From assembly GCA_964654535.1 (NCBI GenBank), contig CAZZIZ010000103.1:1-12339 (forward strand): a stretch of DNA of 12,339 bases, read 5' to 3'. The notes below the pieces were generated by a model. That model made no database searches and was not told the origin of the DNA. It was given only the letters and a program-made list of their open reading frames with translations. This DNA comes from CAZZIZ01 sp964654535. GTDB taxonomy: Bacteria; Bacteroidota; Bacteroidia; Chitinophagales; UBA2359. Shown here piece by piece: positions 1 to 6,999 of the stretch. A program made the translations under genes and the position numbers. The stretch's first letter is position 1, and every line of letters starts with the position of its first letter.

Positions 1-10
1 GACTCGGTAA

Positions 11-37
11 ACCTCGTGCTAAAGCTAGACACGAGGT
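11..37. repeat. 8-bp inverted repeat (possible hairpin) downstream of the methyltransferase gene
   Basis: ACCTCGTG at 11-18 and its exact reverse complement CACGAGGT at 30-37 flank an 11-nt loop. The hairpin lies 24 bp beyond the stop codon of the minus-strand methyltransferase gene, where a transcription terminator would be expected. There is no T-rich run on the distal side in either direction, so it does not fit a classical intrinsic terminator. It could be a Rho-dependent or processing hairpin, or part of an element that continues outside the window. Confidence 0.4.
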
Positions 38-60
38 GAATCTCGCGCCATAACTGCCTG

Positions 61-1056
61 CTAAGCTTTTGTTAGTACATGCAAATACTCCTCCGTAGAA
101 TTCGCCTTATGATTGCGATTGGCAGTCTTATCCGCTTTGAAGCGACTGTATTTCTTCTTGGCTAATCTATACTTACCAAACTGCTTAAAAATCTTCTTTA
201 CTTCTGCAATAGAAAGCAATCCCTCATTGTTGTAACTCAAAAAGATAAACTCGAAGTCGGCTTCTGAAATTAAATGCTCTAAAGAATCAGCTACAGTACT
301 CTTGCTGCAATAGGCGGAGCGGTTGTAATCTGGTAGACCGGTCTTTCCTTTTGGCTCGAACTTTTTGTATTCGGCAATGGTATTGAGCATATGGTAGTTG
401 GCGCCGTACTGGCGGGCGTTGTAGGGCGGATCGAGGTAGAGAATATCGCCGCTGCACTTTTTGATTAGCTCATTGGCGTCTTCTTGATACACTTTTACTT
501 TAGCGCTGGTCTTTTCAAAAAGCGCCGGCTCAATGATCATTGTTTTTTGCGCGGTCTTTTTTACCTGCTTTAAATAGGCTCCATACACCGCTGCGGTATT
601 AGCGACTTTATCGGCGGACTGAATTAAGCTGGCGAGATAGAAATAGTACTCGTCGTTTTTAATTAGTCCTTTGCTTTTCCAGTTCTCGATGCACTTACGT
701 GCAGCGTCTATTTTCAAACCGTTTTCATCTGAGAAGTACTGGCGGTCGGTTCCACCACCACGGCAATAGTTCTTGTAAATGAAACCCGGTCTGCCTTTTA
801 GCTTGTTCAAAGTGTCCAGGCGTTCTTGATACTTGAAGCTTCGTTTGTTGGCTACGTGGTTTTTTAAAAGCACATAGCTATAATACTCCAAGTCGTTTAC
901 GGTTACACTGCCCAGCTCTGCTTTAAGTTTTCGCGCTATGATGCCTGTACCTGCAAACAACTCCGCATAATGCATTCCGTTTATGTTTCCAGCAGTTTTT
1001 TTAATTTGCTGAATTATAAATTCTGACAATCGATATTTTGAGCCGATGTAATTCAT
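61..1056 (-). CDS. D12-class N6-adenine DNA methyltransferase
   Basis: Transfers a methyl group from S-adenosylmethionine to adenine in DNA. The 331-aa product has the D12 (Dam/alpha-type) order: an N-terminal NYIGSKYRL segment (residues 2-10), the SAM-binding motif I AELFAGTGIIARKL (31-44), a central variable region likely to read the target (about 60-190), the catalytic motif IV DPPY (209-212) followed by NARQYGANYH, and FIFLSYNNEG (270-279). All key motifs are intact, so it should be active. I chose ATG at 1056 because its ATGA overlaps the TGA of the upstream gene, which suggests translational coupling. A GTG at 1074 would add six residues (MVCSRR) that do not look like part of the fold. 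The gene directly upstream encodes a possible nuclease, so this may be the protective half of a restriction-modification pair. The target sequence cannot be read from the protein. An orphan regulatory methylase is the main alternative. Confidence 0.9.
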   Translation of the reverse strand: MNYIGSKYRLSEFIIQQIKKTAGNINGMHYAELFAGTGIIARKLKAELGSVTVNDLEYYSYVLLKNHVANKRSFKYQERLDTLNKLKGRPGFIYKNYCRGGGTDRQYFSDENGLKIDAARKCIENWKSKGLIKNDEYYFYLASLIQSADKVANTAAVYGAYLKQVKKTAQKTMIIEPALFEKTSAKVKVYQEDANELIKKCSGDILYLDPPYNARQYGANYHMLNTIAEYKKFEPKGKTGLPDYNRSAYCSKSTVADSLEHLISEADFEFIFLSYNNEGLLSIAEVKKIFKQFGKYRLAKKKYSRFKADKTANRNHKANSTEEYLHVLTKA

Positions 1057-1679
1057 TCTTCTGCTACACACCACAAGACATCGCTCAAGACGCTTGCTCC
1101 ATTCGGCGCTTTTATTTCTGTGAGTTGTTCTTTTTTAAAGTCCCGCAAATATTGGTGAATCAATCCTTGTAACCAATTTATTCTGCCTTTCAATTTCCAG
1201 TTGTCTCCACGTCGATTGTGCATTACTAAAAAGAGACGGTTGTCCCAATGCATACGCCCTTGCTGACTTTGGTTTTTATAGAGCCAAGTAATCAAGTCTA
1301 TAGGCGACTCTCTGGCAACATGTACCGGTTGATCGAAAGCATAAGGAAAGACAGTGGTTTTGTGGTCAAAAGGGATTCCGTCTATAAAGAAGTCTTTCAA
1401 TCGGTCTTTTTGGTTTTCGGCGGGAACTACTCTATCCGACTCTCCAAAAATTGCCTCTACCGACATAGCCGACCAGAAGTTGTACCAGCGTGCTCGCGCG
1501 TAGTTTTTAGCGGCGTTATCTCCAGGAAAAAGCTCTTGTAAAGTTTCTTCCATTCTTTCGTAGCGCCATTGCTTATAAATGAACCTGGTCTTTTTGTCCC
1601 AGTCGTCACTTTGCTTTCTTCCCCACTTATAAGTAGTTAAGTTTTGAAGTTGAGCTTGTATGTTATCGAAGCGTCCCAT
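1053..1679 (-). CDS. Uncharacterised protein, possible PD-(D/E)xK nuclease paired with a DNA methylase
   Basis: I do not recognise a named family. The 208-aa protein is soluble: it has no signal peptide or membrane helix, and it is rich in Trp, Arg and Lys. The segment around residues 94-112 reads LKDFFIDGIPFDHKTTVFP. It resembles the beta-hairpin of PD-(D/E)xK nucleases, with D96 or D100 as the first acid and D105-H106-K107 as a (D/E)xK motif. A hydrophobic strand, LFLVMHN (149-155), follows. An Arg/Trp-rich helix with E75 or E79 precedes it and could supply another active-site acid. The ATG at 1679 directly abuts the TAA of priA, and its stop overlaps the methyltransferase start, so the three genes are probably one transcription unit. 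Pairing with a DNA adenine methylase makes a restriction endonuclease the best guess. The spacing between the acidic residues is short for the family, so this remains an inference. Confidence 0.6.
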   Translation of the reverse strand: MGRFDNIQAQLQNLTTYKWGRKQSDDWDKKTRFIYKQWRYERMEETLQELFPGDNAAKNYARARWYNFWSAMSVEAIFGESDRVVPAENQKDRLKDFFIDGIPFDHKTTVFPYAFDQPVHVARESPIDLITWLYKNQSQQGRMHWDNRLFLVMHNRRGDNWKLKGRINWLQGLIHQYLRDFKKEQLTEIKAPNGASVLSDVLWCVAEE

Positions 1680-4148
1680 TTAGTACGGATCTACGTCTAA
1701 TTGAGCAATGATGGCGCGGTAAGCTTTGTGTTTACGCATTTCTGCAATGACATAGTGTACACCCTGCTTAAGTTCTGCCAACGATTCGGCGCTCCGAGGT
1801 GCGGTTTTAATCATAAGTGTACGGATGTAATAGTTGCGTACACGCGCTACGGGCGGAACCGTTGGGCCTAGAACAACAACTTTTTTAAGTACCTGCTCCA
1901 GACTCTTGCCCATCCAAAAGCTGGCTTGGTTTAGCATTTCTTGGTCACGATGTTTTAAGACTATTTGCACGAGTCTAGTCATCGGCGGAAAAGCCCAATG
2001 CTCGCGGTCACTTATCTCGGTATTGTAAAATGATTTAAAGTCTGATTGCAAAACGTGTTGGAAGAGTGGATGCTCAACGTCTGTGGTTTGAATGTAGACC
2101 CTACCCCGTTTCTTTCTTCGACCAGCGCGACCACTAACTTGTATCATTAGTTGGAAAGCTCTTTCTAGTGCTCGGAAGTCGGGATAGAAAAACAATTGGT
2201 CGGCGCTTAAGACTCCAACCAGGCCTACGTTTTCAAAATCCAAACCTTTGGTTACGATTTGGGTGCCGACCAGAATATCGGTTTTACCTTCTTCGAAGTT
2301 TTGAATGATTTTGATATAACCCGTTTTGGTTCTTGCGGTTTCTAAATCCAAGCGCGCGACAACTGCTTCGGGAAAGAGTATTTGTATTTCGTCTTCTATC
2401 TTTTCTGTTCCAAAGCCAGCGAGTCTAAGTCCTGGCGTATTGCAATCGGGACAAGCGGGCATCATTTCTTTTTGGTAGCCACAGTAATGACACTTCAGTG
2501 AGTTACCATAGCGGTGATAAGTGAGACTCACATCGCAGTTGATGCATTGTGGAATGAAACCACATTCGTTGCAGAGTAAGTAAGGCGAAAAGCCTCGGCG
2601 ATTTTTAAAGAGGATGACTTGCTCACCTTTGTCCAAGGTATCTTTGATAGCCTCCACCAAGTGATTGCTAAAATGGGCATGCATTTCTTTACGTTTCGCG
2701 GCTTCGCGTACGTCGACTAGAAATATTTCGGGAGGTTCTATGCCTCCGTAGCGTTCTTGCAAGGAAACGTAAGCGTATTTTTTTTGTTGCGATCGGAAAT
2801 AGCTTTCAAAGGAAGGCGTTGCAGAACCTAGAATGGTCTTTGCTCCGAAGCGTGAGGCTAAATAGATGGAAGCATCTCTGGCATTGTAACGAGGCGCGGG
2901 GTCTTGCTGTTTGTACGAAGGGTCGTGTTCTTCGTCTACAATAACCAAACCGAGTGATTGAAAAGGTAAAAACATAGTGGAGCGCGGACCGACTACTATT
3001 TTGTATTGACCGCTCACGACTTTGTTCCAAATTTCAATACGCTCTTGGTCATTGAACTTGGAGTGGTAGACGCCTATGCTGTTACCAAAAACTTTGCGCA
3101 AGCGCTTTATCATTTGCGCGGTAAGGGCTATCTCAGGAAGGAGATACAGAACTGTTTCTCCCTTGGCTAAATACTCTTGAATGATTTCAATGTATAATTG
3201 GGTTTTTCCGCTACTGGTTATGCCGTGCAGCAATAAGACATTTTGCCTTTCTAGTTGCCTGCGCATTTCTGCCAGTGCTGCTTGTTGGTTTTCGCTCAGT
3301 TCGAAAACTTCTAATTGCTCTTCGCCTTTTAGAATGGGTAGACGCTCAACTTCTTTTTGAATGACTTCGAATATGCCTTTGTCGCGTAAGCCTTTTAGGT
3401 GCGCGTCGGAGGCATTGGCTCGTGTGAGCAATTCTTTCTTGCCGATGTCTCCTCTTTTGGGTTGTTCGGCTAAATAGGCAAGCAGGAGGTTTTCTTGCTT
3501 CTGCGCGCGCTTTAAAGCGTCAAAGGCTTGGTTTAGTTTTTCATCACTTAAATATGCTTTTGAAAGTCGTACAAAGCTCTTTTTCTTTGGCTTGTAACGC
3601 TTCTTCAGTTCTTCATGCACGTTGATGACTCCTTTGTCTATCAGCGAGCGTATAATGAAGTAAACAGACTTACGATCAAGAATGCGCTTTACCTCGTCTA
3701 GGTCCAAAAACTCTTGAATTTGTAGGGCTTCTACTAAGAGATATTCGTTGTCGTCTAGTTGGGAAATGTCTCCTTCGAAGAATGGGTTTAGTGAGATTTT
3801 GGATTCGCTGGAGAGTTTGAAGAAGGATGGCAGCGCGGCAATCATAACTTCGCCCATGGTACACATGTAGTAGTCCGAAATCCATTTCCAGAAGTTTAGG
3901 TTTTCTGGATGTATGATGGGTGATTCATCTAGCACGGCTTTTATTGGCTTGGCATGAAAGTCTAATGATTCTGCTTCGAAAATTCTAGCTACTACCGCTG
4001 CGTACATTTTTGATTTTCCGAATTGCACTTCTACTCTTTTGCCTATGGCGACTTTTTTTTCTAGCTCTGCTGGGATGCTATAGGTGTACAGTTCACCTAC
4101 CGCAAGTGGTAGGATGACTTTAGCATATTTGTTTATCGATGTGTCCAA
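1680..4148 (-). CDS. priA: Primosomal protein N' (replication restart helicase PriA)
   Basis: PriA binds stalled or repaired replication forks, unwinds the lagging arm with 3'-5' helicase activity and loads the replicative helicase. The 822-aa product has the full layout: an N-terminal 3'-DNA-binding domain (from YAKVILPLAVGELYTYSIP, residues 8-26); the Walker A motif GITSSGKT (309-316); the DEEH Walker B (405-408); GSATPS (441-446); a zinc-binding insert with eight cysteines (C526, C529, C535, C538, C553, C556, C566, C569); and helicase C motifs including GTQIVTKGLDF (628-638) and VSGRAGR (671-677). It is about 90 residues longer than the E. coli protein. The extra length lies mainly between the DNA-binding and helicase parts. 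The start is TTG at 4148: an in-frame TGA lies upstream and no ATG lies between it and the conserved N-terminus. The TAA stop touches the ATG of the next gene. Confidence 0.97.
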   Translation of the reverse strand: MDTSINKYAKVILPLAVGELYTYSIPAELEKKVAIGKRVEVQFGKSKMYAAVVARIFEAESLDFHAKPIKAVLDESPIIHPENLNFWKWISDYYMCTMGEVMIAALPSFFKLSSESKISLNPFFEGDISQLDDNEYLLVEALQIQEFLDLDEVKRILDRKSVYFIIRSLIDKGVINVHEELKKRYKPKKKSFVRLSKAYLSDEKLNQAFDALKRAQKQENLLLAYLAEQPKRGDIGKKELLTRANASDAHLKGLRDKGIFEVIQKEVERLPILKGEEQLEVFELSENQQAALAEMRRQLERQNVLLLHGITSSGKTQLYIEIIQEYLAKGETVLYLLPEIALTAQMIKRLRKVFGNSIGVYHSKFNDQERIEIWNKVVSGQYKIVVGPRSTMFLPFQSLGLVIVDEEHDPSYKQQDPAPRYNARDASIYLASRFGAKTILGSATPSFESYFRSQQKKYAYVSLQERYGGIEPPEIFLVDVREAAKRKEMHAHFSNHLVEAIKDTLDKGEQVILFKNRRGFSPYLLCNECGFIPQCINCDVSLTYHRYGNSLKCHYCGYQKEMMPACPDCNTPGLRLAGFGTEKIEDEIQILFPEAVVARLDLETARTKTGYIKIIQNFEEGKTDILVGTQIVTKGLDFENVGLVGVLSADQLFFYPDFRALERAFQLMIQVSGRAGRRKKRGRVYIQTTDVEHPLFQHVLQSDFKSFYNTEISDREHWAFPPMTRLVQIVLKHRDQEMLNQASFWMGKSLEQVLKKVVVLGPTVPPVARVRNYYIRTLMIKTAPRSAESLAELKQGVHYVIAEMRKHKAYRAIIAQLDVDPY

Positions 4149-4186
4149 GCTTTTGAAATAACGGGAGTGTAATTTACGAAGTCCTC

Positions 4187-4279
4187 TTTGTCATTTCGAC
4201 CATCGGGAGAAATCTTGCGTTACGTAATTGGCGTGATGAGCAAGACGTAAGATTATCTCACTGCGTTTGAAATGACAAA
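4187..4279. repeat. Inverted pair of short GTCATT-type dispersed repeats
   Basis: TTTGTCATTTC at 4187-4197 is exactly inverted at 4269-4279. Inside these arms are two facing copies of a motif of about 25 nt, GTCATT-N11-GARRAATC. Copy A (plus strand, 4190-4214) ends GAGAAATC. Copy B (minus strand, from 4276 leftwards) ends GAGATAATC, one base longer. The element can fold into a long imperfect hairpin. It resembles short GTCATTTCGA...GAGAAATCT repeats that I recall as common between Bacteroidota genes, though I have not checked this. It sits just upstream of priA, and no gene is present here. Confidence 0.65.
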
Positions 4280-4350
4280 AGGGCTTAGGGCGCGGGCATA
4301 GCGTTTTGATGTTCTTTTCCCTTGCATCGCTGCGCTCGCTTTGAGACCGG

Positions 4351-4377
4351 GAGATTCTTCGACAGGCTCAGAATGAC
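4351..4377 (-). repeat. Third copy of the GTCATT-N11-GARRAATC repeat
   Basis: Read on the minus strand this begins GTCATTCTGAGCCTGTCGAA and ends GAATCTC. It has the same first six bases, the same 11-nt spacing and a related GAAGAATC block as the copies in 4187-4279, but a different middle (CTGAGCCTGTC). It is a separate copy 70 bp from the inverted pair. The intervening stretch (4280-4350) is GC-rich, includes CGCTGCGCTCGC, and shows no gene. Confidence 0.6.
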
Positions 4378-4407
4378 TTTTGGGATTTAAATGACTTTCT
4401 GGTTTTA

Positions 4408-4552
4408 GGGATACCGCAGCCAGGATAGAAGCGGTATGAGGTGCGGCTGCTGCTTCGTGAAGCAAGGAGCGGGGGTGGATGACCGTCTAGGGAATACGCA
4501 CCCGCGACTATGCTGAACAATCAGCAGACGTGCCGAGTACAAGTGGATAGCC
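4408..4552 (-). repeat. Hairpin-rich intergenic element, function unknown
   Basis: About 145 bp of non-coding, GC-rich DNA with four possible stems in a row: ATACCGC/GCGGTAT (4411-4417 with 4431-4437); TGCTTC/GAAGCA (4451-4456 with 4459-4464); GCGGG..TG/CACCCGC (4469-4477 with 4499-4505, two G bulged); and TGCTGA/TCAGCA (4511-4516 with 4521-4526, loop ACAA). On the minus strand it opens with GGCTATCC and closes with CCGCTTCTATCCTGGCTGCGG then TATCCC. This resembles dispersed Bacteroidota intergenic sequences bounded by GGCTATCC and CCGCT..ATCC blocks, as I remember them. It could be a mobile repeat or a structured RNA. The orientation is a guess from that resemblance. It lies beyond the terminator of the upstream minus-strand gene. 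Confidence 0.45.
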
Positions 4553-4577
4553 TGTTGCTGCCCAAATCAGCGGACAT

Positions 4578-4610
4578 AAAAAAGCCCCGCACTTCATAAA
4601 AGTGCAGGGC
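4578..4610 (-). terminator. Intrinsic terminator of the PorE-like gene
   Basis: On the minus strand GCCCtGCACTT pairs with AAGTGCgGGGC (4610-4600 with 4594-4584; ten pairs and one mismatch) around a five-base loop, followed immediately by six T (4583-4578). It begins 24 bp beyond the stop codon of the 4634-6787 gene. There is no T-run on the other side, so it works only in the minus direction. It should isolate this gene from the repeat region and priA. Confidence 0.9.
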
Positions 4611-4633
4611 CTATATCATTAAGTAGTGGTTTC

Positions 4634-6787
4634 TTATTTAACGTATTGAATTGCTTCTTCGGGGTTCATATCTAGACGACTTCCGTTAAGGTAAGGCACA
4701 ACGTATGAATCTCCATATCCAAGAGTTTTGATGATGTACTCCAAGTAGTTTTCTGCTTCGTAAAGATCAGAAAACGCGCTCTTGGTTACAAAACGAATGA
4801 AGCCAGTATTGGTGTGTTCTTTTTCAACTATATCCTTGGCTTTCGCCAAGTAGTTATCGCTCGGCGGGCTCGCTGCACGGAACGCACCAATTTGAACTTT
4901 GAAGGTTAGTTTTTGATAGAGCACATCGTTCTTCGCAGTTGAATCCATGTCGTCTTTGTAAGTACGCGCATAGCTCTTTTGCTCGGTTCGGAATGTATCT
5001 CGAATAACTTCAGGTGAACTAAAAGAGAATGTATCGACAGTTACACGCGGTTGCAATACTTCTTCCATTGCAATTATTGGCTCTTCTTCTTCTAACAAGA
5101 AGCCATCGCCATTTTTGCGTAACTCAACATTGACAATTTTTTGATCAGAACCTTCAGCCATAATGATTTGCTCGTCGTACACCATTCGATTTTCCTTGTA
5201 ACGAAGACGGTACTCGCTGCCCATTTCTAATTGGAAATAAAAGTGACCATCTATTTCGGTAAAGTAAACTTCTTTGCTACCTGTTACTAAATCTTCCATC
5301 TCGACTTCTGCATTGGCAATTGGATTGTTTCCTGTGCTATCTAGCACCTGGCCAATAAGCACAGCGGTTAGGCTTTTGCTATCATCCATTGAAGATTCTG
5401 CTTCTTCGTCGAAATCGTACTCAGGAGCATTATATCCTAACTCATCTTCCGAGACGAAGTTGCCTCCGTTGTCGCCGGTTGAAACTAGTTGCTTGTTTAC
5501 TAAAGTATTGCGATTCGGGTTCAAGTTTTTGAATTGATAGATATCGTCTCCACCCATACCACCATAGCGATTTGAAGAAATGAATCCGTAGTTTTTCTTT
5601 TCGTCGAAGACAATTCCAAAATCGTCTTTCGAGCTATTTATTGGTAAGCCAGCATTTTTTGCATTGACCCACTCTCCATTAATTTGCGCTGAATAGAAGA
5701 CATCTAGTCCACCAAAACCACCATGTCCATTGGTTGAGAAGTAAAGACTTCCATCGGCGTGAATAAAAGGGAACATTTCGTCGCCTTCAGTATTTACGTT
5801 AGGTCCAAGGTTTACAGGCTTGCTCCACCTTGTAAGTCCGTAGCGTTCTACAACGTATAAGTCCTTACCGCCGAAGCCACCAGGCATATCTGAAGTAAAG
5901 AATAAAAATTTGCCATCTGCAGAAACTGTAGGTTGACCAACTGAGTAGCTTGCTTGTTCACTTGCATTGAATGGTAGTTCTTCGATTTCTACCCAAGAAC
6001 TTTTGTCCATGACAGCACGATACATTTTTAGAACGGCAACTTTACCGTTACCGTAATCGCGCTGAACTTCGTTTCGAGTATAAAACATCTCTCTGCCGTC
6101 TGGGCTGAAAGACGCCGTGCCTTCATTAAACTTTGTTCGAACTCTGCCGGGTAGCTTAGTCACTCTCGACCAAACACCGTTGGTTTCTTCCACAGAATAC
6201 AACTGAACGAAACTCTCTCCAGTGCGATCATCCTTTCCTGCGAAAGGGTCGTTTCGACTTGACGAGAAGATCAATTGATCTTTATAGTACACTGGTGAAA
6301 AGTCCGAGCCAGTTGAATTGAAAGGAACGGGCATCATTTGATAGCCTTCTTCTCCCTGACTCAAGACATCGTAATCCATACACCAATCCATCATTCGATC
6401 GATTCTAGTGTCGGAAGGACGTAATTCGTGATATTTGTCCAGCCAGCTAAGAGCGAAAGAGTGCTTTTGATTGTTCATCAATGAATGAACGTAGTTCAAA
6501 ATCATATCAGCGTCGTCCTTTCTGCTGTATTGAAGCGCTTTCTCGTAGTAGAACTCAGCTTTGCCCCAATCGCGCTGAATACGGTAGGTATCCGCCAATC
6601 GCTTGAACAATTCTGGGTTTTTCTTCTTTTTACGCTTGTTGAAAGCTTGCTTGTAGTACTCCAGTGCCTGGGGATAATTCAGGTTGGCGAAGTGCTTATC
6701 TCCCTTCTCGATAATCTTCTTCTGTGCCGAAATCGACCCAGTGGACAAGAGGAATACCAGAGGAATCAAGATTTTGATAATTCTCAT
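4634..6787 (-). CDS. PorE-like secreted protein: TPR, PD40 propeller, carboxypeptidase-regulatory and SPOR-like domains
   Basis: A 717-aa exported protein. A signal peptide (residues 1-21, hydrophobic ILIPLVFLLSTG then SISA) has no lipobox cysteine. It is followed by TPR-like helices (about 24-115) and by five PD40/WD40-like blades (about 160-420) with repeats such as ASFSPDGREMFYTRN, TVSADGKFLFFTSD and PGGFGGKDLYVVE. A short acidic linker leads to a carboxypeptidase-regulatory-like beta domain (about 474-557: VLIGQVLDSTGNNPIANAEV). The C-terminus (about 626-703: FKVQIGAFR ... YGDSYVVPYLNG) looks like a SPOR domain, which in other proteins binds denuded peptidoglycan. TPR, propeller and regulatory domain in this order are those of PorE, a type IX secretion component, and of many Bacteroidota OmpA-family proteins, but an OmpA domain is absent. 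I used ATG 6787 because the signal peptide begins there; an open frame to 7006 would overlap atpD. A role in envelope anchoring or type IX secretion is inferred. Confidence 0.8.
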   Translation of the reverse strand: MRIIKILIPLVFLLSTGSISAQKKIIEKGDKHFANLNYPQALEYYKQAFNKRKKKKNPELFKRLADTYRIQRDWGKAEFYYEKALQYSRKDDADMILNYVHSLMNNQKHSFALSWLDKYHELRPSDTRIDRMMDWCMDYDVLSQGEEGYQMMPVPFNSTGSDFSPVYYKDQLIFSSSRNDPFAGKDDRTGESFVQLYSVEETNGVWSRVTKLPGRVRTKFNEGTASFSPDGREMFYTRNEVQRDYGNGKVAVLKMYRAVMDKSSWVEIEELPFNASEQASYSVGQPTVSADGKFLFFTSDMPGGFGGKDLYVVERYGLTRWSKPVNLGPNVNTEGDEMFPFIHADGSLYFSTNGHGGFGGLDVFYSAQINGEWVNAKNAGLPINSSKDDFGIVFDEKKNYGFISSNRYGGMGGDDIYQFKNLNPNRNTLVNKQLVSTGDNGGNFVSEDELGYNAPEYDFDEEAESSMDDSKSLTAVLIGQVLDSTGNNPIANAEVEMEDLVTGSKEVYFTEIDGHFYFQLEMGSEYRLRYKENRMVYDEQIIMAEGSDQKIVNVELRKNGDGFLLEEEEPIIAMEEVLQPRVTVDTFSFSSPEVIRDTFRTEQKSYARTYKDDMDSTAKNDVLYQKLTFKVQIGAFRAASPPSDNYLAKAKDIVEKEHTNTGFIRFVTKSAFSDLYEAENYLEYIIKTLGYGDSYVVPYLNGSRLDMNPEEAIQYVK

Positions 6788-6999
6788 GGGCTGTAATAGT
6801 GAGTGTTCCACAGTAAACACAGCAAAAATGGCTCCAAATAAGGGTTTCAGGGTGGTGGATATGGTCATAACCTGCCTAATTATACTTAAAACGAGGAGTT
6901 TGTAGAACACCATGTATATCGTATTTTTGCGCTCGAAAAATCTGGGGTAACTGAATTCTGGAAACACTTCTATTAAAATAGACACTTTTAAGAAGAAAT
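6788..6999. other. Divergent intergenic region between the PorE-like gene and atpD
   Basis: 212 bp separate two divergent genes. The right half contains the atpD promoter. On the minus strand I found no clean TTTG/TAnnTTTG pair for the PorE-like gene. The best is CATTTTTG (read on minus, about 6820-6830), which has one mismatch and no -33 partner. An open frame crosses the region from 7006, but it would require overlap with atpD and lacks an export signal at its start. Confidence 0.6.
6899..6929 (+). promoter_or_regulatory. Bacteroidota-type promoter of atpD-atpC
   Basis: TTTG at 6899-6902, a 19-nt spacer and TATTTTTG at 6922-6929 match the known Bacteroidota primary sigma consensus (-33 TTTG, 19-21 nt, -7 TAnnTTTG) at every fixed base. 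Transcription should start near 6935-6937, leaving a 5' leader of about 65 nt before the atpD ATG at 7000. The leader has an A-rich TTAAGAAGAAAT before the start rather than a strong Shine-Dalgarno, which is usual for the phylum. Confidence 0.8.

Noticed and set aside
1..60. Possible end of a tRNA or tmRNA gene (hairpin, CCA and a GCTAGAC...TAA stretch)
   Set aside because: No T-loop (TTCNANN) or acceptor pairing is present, and reading the stretch as a tmRNA tag gives no recognisable peptide ending such as ALAA. It is kept only as an inverted repeat.
1248..1541. Plus-strand open frame opposite the nuclease candidate
   Set aside because: It is a shadow of the minus-strand gene, with no start context or recognisable product.
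4253..4465. Small minus-strand open frame of 70 codons in the repeat region
   Set aside because: It runs through two repeats and a hairpin of the structured element, and its low-complexity product has no recognisable motif.
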